Part shown: positions 9,117 through 17,031 of the stretch, in pieces
Layout of the letters: every line of letters begins with the position of its first letter
How positions within the stretch are numbered: the first letter of the stretch is position 1
NCBI GenBank assembly: GCA_937891465.1
Contig: CALAHF010000205.1
Location: 1-64,000 of the forward strand
DNA from: an uncultured Verrucomicrobiales bacterium
GTDB lineage: Bacteria > Verrucomicrobiota > Verrucomicrobiia > Verrucomicrobiales > DEV007
Reading direction: 5' to 3'
DNA length: 64,000 nucleotides
The notes under the pieces: generated by a model
Seen by the model: only the letters and a program-made list of their open reading frames with translations
What the model was told of the DNA's origin: nothing
The model's database searches: none
Position numbers and translations under genes: made by a program

Positions 9117-10625
9117 TCAGGCTCTACGACGATACCAAACGAAGGCGCCTATAAAAAGCGCGATGGCAGGGAGACCAAATACAATCAAAGTTTGTAACAA
9201 TTCAGTCTGGGCCGGTGTAATGCTGAGAGTAAATTCGGAAGGCTGCCGCGGCGAAATTCCGGCGAGTGACTCACGGTTGATGACCCAGTTCAGCGCGGCC
9301 ATGGCGAAATCGGCACTGACTTTATCCTGACTGACAGGATCGATCACATTTCCGTTGCCGACGACGACAAGTCGCGAGGTATTGCTCTTCATCTCAGAAT
9401 CACCAGCCTTGCCTACTTCCACGGAGGCCCCCAGCCAAACGGGAGTTTTGTTGTCCTGAACTTCATCAAAAACAGCCTCATCAAGTTTATATTCAGTCTC
9501 TCCCCAAAAACCGCGCGATGCGACCATCAGCGGAGAAGGCCAAATGTTTTTCGCCCGAACCGCCGGATCCTGATTCTGAACCGTGAGCGATTGCGACCGC
9601 TCGTTCAGTAAAATCGACATCGATGGCAAGTCCGGTCCACGTCCCGTCCCGTCAATATTTGAAATCACACCAACGGGCACGTTCCGGATTTTTCGAGATG
9701 CCACACCCGGAATACTTTGAACAGACAAAACACGGTCATCGTTCGGTGCAACGCCATGCTCACGCAGCAGCGATGTGAGGTTTGGCGTGTCAGCAGCAGG
9801 ATCGAGAAAAATCAGCAAGCCTCCATGACGCTCCTTCCAAAACGAAGTCACCATTTCCAACTCGCGCTGTGAAATATCGACTGTGTTTCCAGCAAAAATC
9901 AAAGCTTCAGCATCTGCGGGAACCGTCATGGCACCCTCAAGAATAAGCGTTTCAACGCGAGCATTCTGTGAGGAGGCTAGCTTTTGAAACTGCGCTCCGA
10001 TTCGCATGATCTGTTCGGCGGCACGATCACCCGCCACAAGGTAAACCTTGCGCTGCTGCTCCTCGGTCACTTCCAACAGCGCCGACGTCAAAATTTCTTC
10101 GCCACGAAATTCATTGACCCGATTGGTCTGTGGATCACGCCGCACCAACTCCTCCGCACCGATCGCTTTGATTCGGCCATCAGCGGAAATGAGAATGATT
10201 TCGTCTTTCGAAAACTGCAGACCGTATTCGTCGCGAAGTTCCGCGAGACGATCTTTACTTCGGCTTAAGTCGAGAATTTCCACGGGAACTCGATCGCCAC
10301 CAACTTGACCGTAACGAGTCACGAGGCCTTTCACATCGAGGAAAAGATCGGAGCTTCCCAGAAACGCCATCACGATTTTCACTTCTTCGTCGAGGCCTTT
10401 GACTACGTTTCGAGTCGTTTCCTGAAGCGTAAATTTACGATTCTGGGTCATATCCCAGGTCGCGTGCTTTTTACAGCTCAAGTAATTCAACTGCCCAAAA
10501 ATCACGAACATCAGCACGATTTGAAAAACTACGTGCCCAAAAATCCGCCAGCGCTCCAACATGCGTGATGCGGGCACTTCGACGGGTTTTTTCGTCTTTT
10601 TCGGTTCTGGTTTTGGATCAGCCAT
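9117..10625 (-). CDS. GldG-like ABC transporter auxiliary protein
   Basis: A 502-residue protein with a membrane helix near residues 30-48 (VVFQIVLMFVIFGQLNY), a large extracytoplasmic domain and a C-terminal helix (TLIVFGLPAIALFIGAFVWY) ending in a short basic tail. This is the architecture of the GldG / uncharacterised ABC transport auxiliary family (PF09822 type). The segment LIFAGNTVDISQRE and the Asp-rich LLIFLDPAAD fit that domain. It starts 10 bases after the permease gene ends and lies between the permease and the DUF4340 gene, so it probably works with them as an extracytoplasmic partner. The substrate is unknown. Confidence 0.86.
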   Translation of the reverse strand: MADPKPEPKKTKKPVEVPASRMLERWRIFGHVVFQIVLMFVIFGQLNYLSCKKHATWDMTQNRKFTLQETTRNVVKGLDEEVKIVMAFLGSSDLFLDVKGLVTRYGQVGGDRVPVEILDLSRSKDRLAELRDEYGLQFSKDEIILISADGRIKAIGAEELVRRDPQTNRVNEFRGEEILTSALLEVTEEQQRKVYLVAGDRAAEQIMRIGAQFQKLASSQNARVETLILEGAMTVPADAEALIFAGNTVDISQRELEMVTSFWKERHGGLLIFLDPAADTPNLTSLLREHGVAPNDDRVLSVQSIPGVASRKIRNVPVGVISNIDGTGRGPDLPSMSILLNERSQSLTVQNQDPAVRAKNIWPSPLMVASRGFWGETEYKLDEAVFDEVQDNKTPVWLGASVEVGKAGDSEMKSNTSRLVVVGNGNVIDPVSQDKVSADFAMAALNWVINRESLAGISPRQPSEFTLSITPAQTELLQTLIVFGLPAIALFIGAFVWYRRRA

Positions 10626-10634
10626 CGGGATTTT

Positions 10635-11390
10635 TTATGCCTGCCACTTGCGGTATTCGAGAACGTGATGAGTCAGTGCCAGCAACATGGCGCTGAAGCT
10701 CAAATAATATATCATCGGCCGCGTATCGATCAGGCCATCGCTCAAAGTCTGCATGTGCTCGACCGTGGAGAAATACGTCAGCCCTGCCGTGAATTCAGAC
10801 TGCGGCAGCGCACTCATGTGATGCAAGTAACCGAACATGTAATGAAGCATCACACCGACAAACGTCAGCATCGCAGCGATCAATTGGTTCTGTGTCAGCG
10901 ACGAAGCAAACACCCCAATCGCGATGTTTAGAATGCCGACCAACAGCAGGCCGAGAAAACTTCCCCAGAGTGCTCCGTCATTAAACGCCGCCGTCTCGCC
11001 TGTGAGCGATTTAAAAATTGGAAAGAACAAAAACATCGGCAAAATCAGTACCAAATAAGCCACAACAGTCGAAGCGAACTTTGCCAGGACAACTTCCGAC
11101 GTTCGAACGGGGGCGGTGAACAGTCCTTCCAGCGTCCCCATTTTTCGCTCCTCAGCAAACAGCCGCATCGTAATCAGCGGGAACAAAATAAAGAATCCCA
11201 TCCAAAACCAACCGGATGAAAACAGATTAAAAACGAGGCTCTGCGGATTCACATTCGCCGTCATCGCTTTCACCATGTTGACGAACAAAAACCCACTCAA
11301 CATCGTGAACAAAGCCATCACCACATACGCGAGTGGCGAGAGAAAAAATGATCTCAGTTCTTTCCAGAAAATGATAGTGAAGGCGCGCAT
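10635..11390 (-). CDS. ABC-2 type permease (GldF-like)
   Basis: A 251-residue integral membrane protein with about six hydrophobic helices. It starts with the usual ABC-2 amphipathic segment (FTIIFWKELRSFFLSPLAY), and the motif EERKMGTLEGLFTAPV between helices two and three is the ABC-2/NosY/GldF hallmark. It should form the membrane channel of the transporter whose ATPase is encoded just upstream (28-base gap) and whose auxiliary proteins follow. A single dispersed-repeat half-unit lies between the ATPase and this gene. Confidence 0.9.
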   Translation of the reverse strand: MRAFTIIFWKELRSFFLSPLAYVVMALFTMLSGFLFVNMVKAMTANVNPQSLVFNLFSSGWFWMGFFILFPLITMRLFAEERKMGTLEGLFTAPVRTSEVVLAKFASTVVAYLVLILPMFLFFPIFKSLTGETAAFNDGALWGSFLGLLLVGILNIAIGVFASSLTQNQLIAAMLTFVGVMLHYMFGYLHHMSALPQSEFTAGLTYFSTVEHMQTLSDGLIDTRPMIYYLSFSAMLLALTHHVLEYRKWQA

Positions 11391-11402
11391 CTAAAAATGG
11401 TT

Positions 11403-11426
11403 TTTCGATCCAATAGGGTTAATCGT
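11403..11426. repeat. Dispersed element, single half-unit (copy 11)
   Basis: CGATCCAATAGGGT followed by TAATCG matches the core of one half-unit, with no partner half. It lies between the ATPase and permease genes, and its TTA (11419-11421) is the complement of the ATPase stop codon, so the repeat sequence encodes the end of that gene. Confidence 0.7.
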
Positions 11427-12372
11427 CGGACTTCTTTTCTTTCTTATTGATGGTTAGATTCACAAACGCATCTTCCAGCGATGCCGTTTTTTGAACCAGT
11501 TCCCGGAGCTTCCATTTTTTAGCCACCGCTATTTGGAAAATCTCTTCGCAAATCTCAGTGTTAGCTTCGGTTTCGATTTCAATTCGCGCCCAGTCCTGTC
11601 GGGTAATCGTGTGTTTAACAGAGCGAACTCCTGTCATAGCCTCGATTTCTTTCATCGCCGCTTCAGGACTTCCTTTCACCTGAACGGAAACCGTGCCAAG
11701 CGCGCGCAGTCGACGTACCAAATTTTGCGGCGTATCGGATGCCTTGATCTGCCCTTTATCCAGAATGATCACGCGACCGCAGGTCATCTCGACCTCATGA
11801 AGAATGTGAGTCGAAATCAAAATCGTATGCCGCTCGCCGAGCTGACGAATCAAATCACGGACCTGTCGAATTTGGTTCGGATCAAGACCGTTGGTTGGCT
11901 CATCGAGAACCAGCAAATCCGGCTTATTAACTAGTGCATCCGCCAATCCCACCCGCTGACGGTAACCTTTCGAAAGCGTATTGATCATCTTCCGCTGCAC
12001 ATCGGTGAGACCACAAGTATCCATCGCCTCATCCGTAGCCGCGCGAGATTCGCGATAGCCCATTCCTTTCAGGCGTGCCCGAAATTGCAGGTATTCCTTC
12101 ACCCGCATGTCGAGATAAAGCGGCACGTTTTCCGGCATGTAACCGACCCGTTTACGAACTTTGATCGAGTCTTTGAAAATATCAAAACCAGCAACACTGG
12201 CTCTACCTTCAGTCGCGGACAGGTAACACGTTAGCATCCGCAGCGTGGTGCTTTTTCCAGCGCCATTGGGGCCGAGAAATCCGACGATTTCCCCCCGACC
12301 AACGTCGAACGAAATTTCATCAACAGCCGTCCGCCCGGCGTAGCGTTTTGTCAGATTGGTGACGTGGATCAT
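11419..12372 (-). CDS. ABC transporter ATP-binding protein (GldA-like)
   Basis: A 317-residue ATPase and first gene of the four-gene Gld-like operon. Walker A is GPNGAGKST (residues about 34-42), the signature is LSKGYRQRVGLA, Walker B is LLVLDEPTNGLDP, and the switch His lies in ILISTHIL. The C-terminal 80 residues form the extra domain common in ABC-2 exporter ATPases. It powers the permease encoded next. The stop codon falls inside a dispersed-repeat half-unit, which may have replaced the original terminus. ATPase, permease, GldG-like and DUF4340 together form a complete Gld-like set. Confidence 0.92.
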   Translation of the reverse strand: MIHVTNLTKRYAGRTAVDEISFDVGRGEIVGFLGPNGAGKSTTLRMLTCYLSATEGRASVAGFDIFKDSIKVRKRVGYMPENVPLYLDMRVKEYLQFRARLKGMGYRESRAATDEAMDTCGLTDVQRKMINTLSKGYRQRVGLADALVNKPDLLVLDEPTNGLDPNQIRQVRDLIRQLGERHTILISTHILHEVEMTCGRVIILDKGQIKASDTPQNLVRRLRALGTVSVQVKGSPEAAMKEIEAMTGVRSVKHTITRQDWARIEIETEANTEICEEIFQIAVAKKWKLRELVQKTASLEDAFVNLTINKKEKKSDD

Positions 12373-12468
12373 GAACGATTCATCCCGAATTCAGCTGAGC
12401 CAAATTCCGGAGTGGCCCAAAATTTACGGGATAAACTGTTGTGAAGCAACGCCAAATCGCCCTTGAAT

Positions 12469-12896
12469 TCACTGCGAAGTTTTACATTTTTTTAACATCT
12501 CGATTTCAGACCGCATCTGTTCAATCATTGCAGACTGTTGAAGCACAAGACTTCGCATCGTTTCAATTTCACTCATTCCTGAACGATGGATTTCCAGATC
12601 GCGATGACGCTTACGGAGCTTGTTCGCTTCTTCCGTTTTGCCAAGTCGGTCCGCCAGCCGAATATTATGCAGTAGCATTTCGCATTCGGCTTCTTCATCG
12701 AACTCACCTCGATTGATTCGCTGAGCTAATCGATAATCCCGCTCGATTGCAAACACCCACACTTTTCGAACCTTCGCGACCGTGTAGGGATAAGGCGAAC
12801 CCGGACCTTCGGAAAATTCAGGCACTGGGCATTCGCGAGCGGTGCCAGGCGAACGATGAAAACAAAAACGGCGGCAAGTCCAAAACGGTTCATCAT
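12469..12896 (-). pseudogene. Secreted coiled-coil protein gene split by a frameshift
   Basis: The long open frame (12469-12825) begins at a weak GTG and lacks an export signal. An ATG ATG at 12896 in another frame opens a textbook signal peptide (MNRFGLAAVFVFIV to PLANAQC) and runs into the same DNA. Restoring one C in the C run near 12820-12830 joins the signal peptide directly to PEFSEGPGSPYPY in the long frame. The mature part (about 115 residues) has a conserved-looking segment VWVFAIERDYRLAQRI and a C-terminal coiled coil. It lies 27 bases behind the pyrimidine phosphorylase gene on the same strand. I do not recognise the family. Real mutation and sequence error are both possible. Confidence 0.6.
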
Positions 12897-12923
12897 CGAT
12901 AGACGAACCGGCTTTTGGGTTAT

Positions 12924-14156
12924 TCAGGAAATTTCCACTCCGTTCAGAAACTGCGCTTCCGCCCGTTCTGCCGACGCTTCATCCCGCGCATGAATCTTCG
13001 CGAGCACATCACCGCATTCAACGGACTCGCCGACTTTTTTCAAATCTGAAAATCCAACGGCGAAATCAACCGCATCTTCTGACTTCGCGCGCCCTGCTCC
13101 CAACTGCAAACTCGCCCTCCCAATCGTTTCCGCGTCCATCTTTGAAATCGTGCCAGCTTCCAAGGCCTTCACTTCTCGAATCACCGGAGCGACATGAACG
13201 TCGGAATAATGGGTCAAACAACTCACGTCACCGCCCTGACATTCCACCATCGCGACGAACTTCTTCCACGCGGTCCCATCGTCAAGCCACGTTTCCAACT
13301 GACTCCGATCTGCATGACTGACGCATTCGCTCAAATCCAAAATCAGCGTGCGCAAATCAGAAGGTCCCCTGCCCTGCAATATTTCGATCGATTCCTGAAC
13401 TTCTAGAGCATTTCCCACGGCACGGCCCAGCGGCTCGTTCATCGGATTCAAAACGGCTTTCACGTCCACATTCATCGATTCCCCAACCGCCTGCATTGCA
13501 TCCGCGAGCGATTGTGCTTCCTCCCGCGTTTTCATGAACGCGCCCGACCCAAATTTTACATCCAAAACCAACGCATCGAGCGATTCCGCGAACTTCTTCG
13601 ACATGATCGACGCGACGATCAACGGCTGACTCGGAACCGTTCCGCTCACATCACGCAGCGCATACAGCTTCTTGTCGGCCGGACAAATCTCACCCGTTTG
13701 CCCCATCATCACGACACCGATTTTCTCGAGTTGCTTCAGCGCATCCGCCTCGGAAATATTCACATTGAACCCCGGGATCGCTTCCAATTTATCCAACGTC
13801 CCGCCGGTAATTCCCAACCCGCGCCCCGAAATCATCGGAACCCACAAATCGTCACATGCCAGCAGCGGAGCCAAAATCAGCGATACCTTGTCGCCAATTC
13901 CTCCGGTCGAATGTTTATCCACAATACGTGGATGACCGTCTGGATAAGACATCACATCGCCACTTTCCAACATTGCTCGCGTCAACGACGCCGTTTCCTC
14001 CGCCGTCATGTCGCGGAAGAAGATCGCCATCGCAAGAGCTGACATTTGATAATCGGGAATCTCGCCACTCGTGAAACCCGCAATTACCTCTCGAATTTCA
14101 GAATCAGACAGCTCCGCGCCATCGCGTTTTTTTTCGATGAGTGATGGAATGTGCAT
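12924..14156 (-). CDS. Thymidine/pyrimidine-nucleoside phosphorylase
   Basis: Reversible phosphorolysis of thymidine or other pyrimidine nucleosides to base and (deoxy)ribose-1-phosphate. The family signature is intact: KHSTGGIGDKVSL for phosphate binding, SGRGLGITGGTLDK, and LDVKFGSGAFMK. N-terminal helices carry the expected segments (RDGAELSDSEI, MSALAMAI). At 410 residues it is somewhat shorter than the usual 430-440; the C-terminal domain is present but trimmed (DEASAERAEAQFL). Sequence alone does not decide between DeoA and Pdp specificity. It precedes the broken coiled-coil gene in a short minus-strand unit. Confidence 0.93.
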   Translation of the reverse strand: MHIPSLIEKKRDGAELSDSEIREVIAGFTSGEIPDYQMSALAMAIFFRDMTAEETASLTRAMLESGDVMSYPDGHPRIVDKHSTGGIGDKVSLILAPLLACDDLWVPMISGRGLGITGGTLDKLEAIPGFNVNISEADALKQLEKIGVVMMGQTGEICPADKKLYALRDVSGTVPSQPLIVASIMSKKFAESLDALVLDVKFGSGAFMKTREEAQSLADAMQAVGESMNVDVKAVLNPMNEPLGRAVGNALEVQESIEILQGRGPSDLRTLILDLSECVSHADRSQLETWLDDGTAWKKFVAMVECQGGDVSCLTHYSDVHVAPVIREVKALEAGTISKMDAETIGRASLQLGAGRAKSEDAVDFAVGFSDLKKVGESVECGDVLAKIHARDEASAERAEAQFLNGVEIS

Positions 14157-14241
14157 GGTTTTTGCAGAATACGACGCTCCGCCCTCAACGAAAAGAAAAC
14201 TTTAAGGTGGCATCACGGCCTCGCTTTTGCTTGGATAACCT

Positions 14242-14661
14242 GTGCCCAACGACGATCAAGATCCCCAAAAGCCAAGTCAGCCGAAATCCGAACAAGCCGA
14301 CAAAGTCGCGCTCAGTTTGGCGACCGCGTTCATCGTGCTGCGTCACAAAAAATACCGTCGCAATCTCCTGTTCGGCCTGACCGCACTGGCGATGTTCCTC
14401 GTTTTCGGCGGTGTCGTTTTCCTCGGCGACAAGCTCATGAAAAATCCCATCGCCTTCGTCGCTTTTTGGGGGATTTGTTTCGTAACCGTGATCCTGGTCT
14501 GCTTCCTCGCGATCTACGACATGCTGATTATTCGAAAAGAACATCAAGCCCGGGTCGAATCGTTCGAAGACGAGCTCGCTGCAGCAGAAGCTGAAGCGCG
14601 GATTCTGGCCACCCAGGAAAAAGCGAAGATGGCGGCCGAAGAGGCAAATGGAGATTCGTGA
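14242..14661 (+). CDS. Small two-helix membrane protein with coiled-coil tail
   Basis: A 139-residue protein that I cannot assign to a family. A hydrophilic, Gln- and Lys-rich N-terminus is followed by two membrane helices (about residues 43-62, LLFGLTALAMFLVFGGVVFL; and 69-92, IAFVAFWGICFVTVILVCFLA) and an Ala/Glu-rich C-terminal coiled coil of about 45 residues. Both ends are probably cytoplasmic. The start is a GTG at 14242. It is convergent with fabF, with an inverted dispersed repeat between them. Confidence 0.65.
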   Translation: MPNDDQDPQKPSQPKSEQADKVALSLATAFIVLRHKKYRRNLLFGLTALAMFLVFGGVVFLGDKLMKNPIAFVAFWGICFVTVILVCFLAIYDMLIIRKEHQARVESFEDELAAAEAEARILATQEKAKMAAEEANGDS

Positions 14662-14697
14662 CCATGCTCGCAGAGAGACTCGCCAACACGGACCGTG

Positions 14698-14743
14698 ACG
14701 AATCAATAGGGTATGTTCATCGAACGCACCCTATTGGATCGTG
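14698..14743. repeat. Dispersed two-half element, copy 2 (inverted)
   Basis: Left half ACGAATCAATAGGGT, right half ACCCTATTGGATCGTG, in head-to-head order with a short loop. It lies between the convergent 14242-14661 gene and fabF, 19 bases from the fabF stop codon, where the hairpin could act as a shared transcript end. Confidence 0.88.
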
Positions 14744-14762
14744 AAAATCGAAAAAGCGAAAA

Positions 14763-16013
14763 TTACCCTTCAAACGCACTCACCAAAAGCGAGGAGTTGT
14801 GACCGCCAAATCCAAACGAGTTCGTCAGCGCGGTCTTGATTTTCTTTTCACGTGCGACGTTCGGGGTGTAATCGAGATCGCACTCGGGATCTTGATTGTC
14901 CAAATTGATCGTTGGAGGAATCACGCCGTCATTGATTGCTTGAACACAGGCCGCAAGCTCAACGCCGCCGGCTGCACCGAGAAGGTGTCCGGTCATTGAT
15001 TTCGTTGAACTGACAATCAAACCGTCTTTCGCGTAGGAACCGAACGAACGTTTGATCGCTTTCGATTCGCAAATGTCGCCAAGTCCGGTCGAGGTTCCGT
15101 GAGCATTCACGTAATCGATGTCTTCGGGATTCATTTTGGCGTGCTTCATCGCCATGTCCATGCAGCGCGAGGCGCCGTCGCCTTCGGGATGCGGAGACGT
15201 GAGGTGATGCGCATCCGCCGAAACGCCGTAACCGACGATTTCTGCGTAAATTCTCGCACCGCGCGCTTTGGCGTGCTCGAGCTCTTCGATAACAACGCAA
15301 CCAGCGCCCTCACCCATGACAAATCCATCACGATCAATGTCGTAGGGACGAGACGCCGCTTCGGGATCGTCATTTCGAGTCGACAGCGCTTTCATATTGC
15401 CAAATCCAGCCAATCCCATCGGCACGATGGTCGACTCAGATCCACCAGCGATAAAAATATCGGCATCGCCGAATTTAATCATCCGCCAGGCTTCGCCCAC
15501 ATTGTGATTCGATGTCGCACAGGCCGTTACGATGCACATGTTCGGCCCTTTCAAATTGTAATCCATCGACACCATTCCGCTGGCGATGTTCGCGATCATC
15601 ATTGGGATGGTGAACGGAGAAACCCGCGATGGGCTTTTCGTCAGCAATGATTCGTGCTGGCGCTCGAGCGTGTCCAAACCACCGATTCCACTTCCCACCA
15701 TGCAACCGAAACGGTTGAGATCGACGGCATCAAAATCGACGCCACAATCTTCAAGCGCGATTTTCGAGGCGGCCATTCCGAACTGCGCAAAACGGTCGGC
15801 GCGACGCGCATCCTTCGGGTTTTTGAAAAACGGCTTGGGATCAAATTCCTTGACCTCACCGGCAATTTTGCAGCTGTAGTCCGCGGTATCCATCTGCTCG
15901 ATCAAACTGATGCCACTTTTGCCGGCTTTCAGATTGTTCCAGAATGTCTCTACGTCATTTCCCAGAGGAGAAATGACGCCCATGCCAGTGATTACAACTC
16001 TTCGATCCATCAT
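14763..16013 (-). CDS. fabF: Beta-ketoacyl-ACP synthase II
   Basis: Condensing enzyme of type II fatty acid synthesis, joining malonyl-ACP to acyl-ACP in the cytoplasm. The thiolase-fold catalytic triad is complete: Cys165 in TACATSNH, His305 in HGTST and His343 in TGHLLGAAGG. The N-terminal motif RRVVITGMGVISPLG and the C-terminal NSFGFGGHN are canonical, and 416 residues is normal. Two adjacent ATG codons mark the start. No acpP or other fab gene adjoins it; an approximately 300-base leader region precedes it. Confidence 0.97.
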   Translation of the reverse strand: MMDRRVVITGMGVISPLGNDVETFWNNLKAGKSGISLIEQMDTADYSCKIAGEVKEFDPKPFFKNPKDARRADRFAQFGMAASKIALEDCGVDFDAVDLNRFGCMVGSGIGGLDTLERQHESLLTKSPSRVSPFTIPMMIANIASGMVSMDYNLKGPNMCIVTACATSNHNVGEAWRMIKFGDADIFIAGGSESTIVPMGLAGFGNMKALSTRNDDPEAASRPYDIDRDGFVMGEGAGCVVIEELEHAKARGARIYAEIVGYGVSADAHHLTSPHPEGDGASRCMDMAMKHAKMNPEDIDYVNAHGTSTGLGDICESKAIKRSFGSYAKDGLIVSSTKSMTGHLLGAAGGVELAACVQAINDGVIPPTINLDNQDPECDLDYTPNVAREKKIKTALTNSFGFGGHNSSLLVSAFEG

Positions 16014-16245
16014 ATATAAAAGGGTTCAAGTATTTCGCCACGGTTAGGAGCCTTTGCAAGCAGGAAAAAGGGAGAGGTTGGAAGGATTCGGGGACTTCTA
16101 ACGCCCTGAGCATCTCAATTTTTGAAGTTAGATCGCGAGGATTCTTTTCAAACCCAAGAGATTTCGCCCGAATTGAACGTATCCGGACAAAGTCAAGAGG
16201 CCGCGCGCATAGACGCAGCCGTTTTCTAAATCCCAGTTCCAGCCG
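16014..16245. other. Non-coding region upstream of fabF
   Basis: No gene is supported here. It should hold the fabF promoter on the minus strand. I see no clear RNA gene or riboswitch. A heptamer array follows directly. Confidence 0.5.
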
Positions 16246-16303
<58 letters not shown>

Positions 16304-16318
16304 CAGCCCTTCCCTAAA

Positions 16319-16900
16319 TCACTCTTCCGCCGCGCCTTTTTTCTGAATCCACTTAAAACTGCCGGAATTCGCCTCGTCTTCGACTTGAATCCACTCTCCG
16401 GGAAACGCCTTGCGCTGCGCATGCCGCCATTGATCGCGACGAACTTCGGGGACGCGTTCGCTCTTTTTCTCGGCGTCGTAAATAATCAGGAAATTGCGAT
16501 CTTTGTTCTCAGCATCGACGGTCGCTTTCACATAAGTCCCATATTCTCCGGCGGGGAGATTTCGAATCGAGAGCAGTCCTTCAACGCTTTCACCGACGAG
16601 GCGACTGTTTTTCAGCGTGCGGATTTCGCCAGAACGATTCCGCTTTTGCGTCATCACTTCCTTGAAATTCTGCTGAGCTTCTTTCTCAGCCGGATCGCCG
16701 TCGGCGTGCTGATAGACATGCACATCCATCGACAAATCGACCTTAATCGGCTCATTTGCAGAGACATTGATGTCGATGGGCTTGGTGCAGCCACTCGAGA
16801 AAAACGCAGCTAAAAGGCACAAAGCCGACGCAAGCGGCATCGAACCACTCAAATTTCCGGCATTCACGGCGTTCTCTGTCTGTGTGTTTCCTGGGGGCAT
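16319..16900 (-). CDS. DUF1318 (YdbL-like) lipoprotein
   Basis: A 193-residue putative outer-membrane or periplasmic lipoprotein. A hydrophobic segment ends in a lipobox (FFSSGC), with the acylated Cys near residue 38 from the ATG at 16900, or near residue 18 if translation starts at the ATG at 16840. The mature part carries the DUF1318 features: a GEIRTLKNSRLVGES segment, then ENKDRNFLIIYDAEKK, and a C-terminal GEWIQVED. In enterobacteria YdbL is encoded with YdbH and YnbE, an envelope lipid-transport system; neither is next to it here. N-terminal extension with a central SANEPIKVDLSM segment is unusual for YdbL. Confidence 0.75.
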   Translation of the reverse strand: MPPGNTQTENAVNAGNLSGSMPLASALCLLAAFFSSGCTKPIDINVSANEPIKVDLSMDVHVYQHADGDPAEKEAQQNFKEVMTQKRNRSGEIRTLKNSRLVGESVEGLLSIRNLPAGEYGTYVKATVDAENKDRNFLIIYDAEKKSERVPEVRRDQWRHAQRKAFPGEWIQVEDEANSGSFKWIQKKGAAEE

Positions 16901-17031
16901 CAGCGAAAAGTTGATTGGACCCGAATCGTTCGATGAATAGCCTCTGTTCGATCATTTGTCACTTCAAAATGGCCGAACCGCCCCTCGAATGAGCGACTCG
17001 CCTGGCACGCCGCTTTTGCTATGATCGAGTT

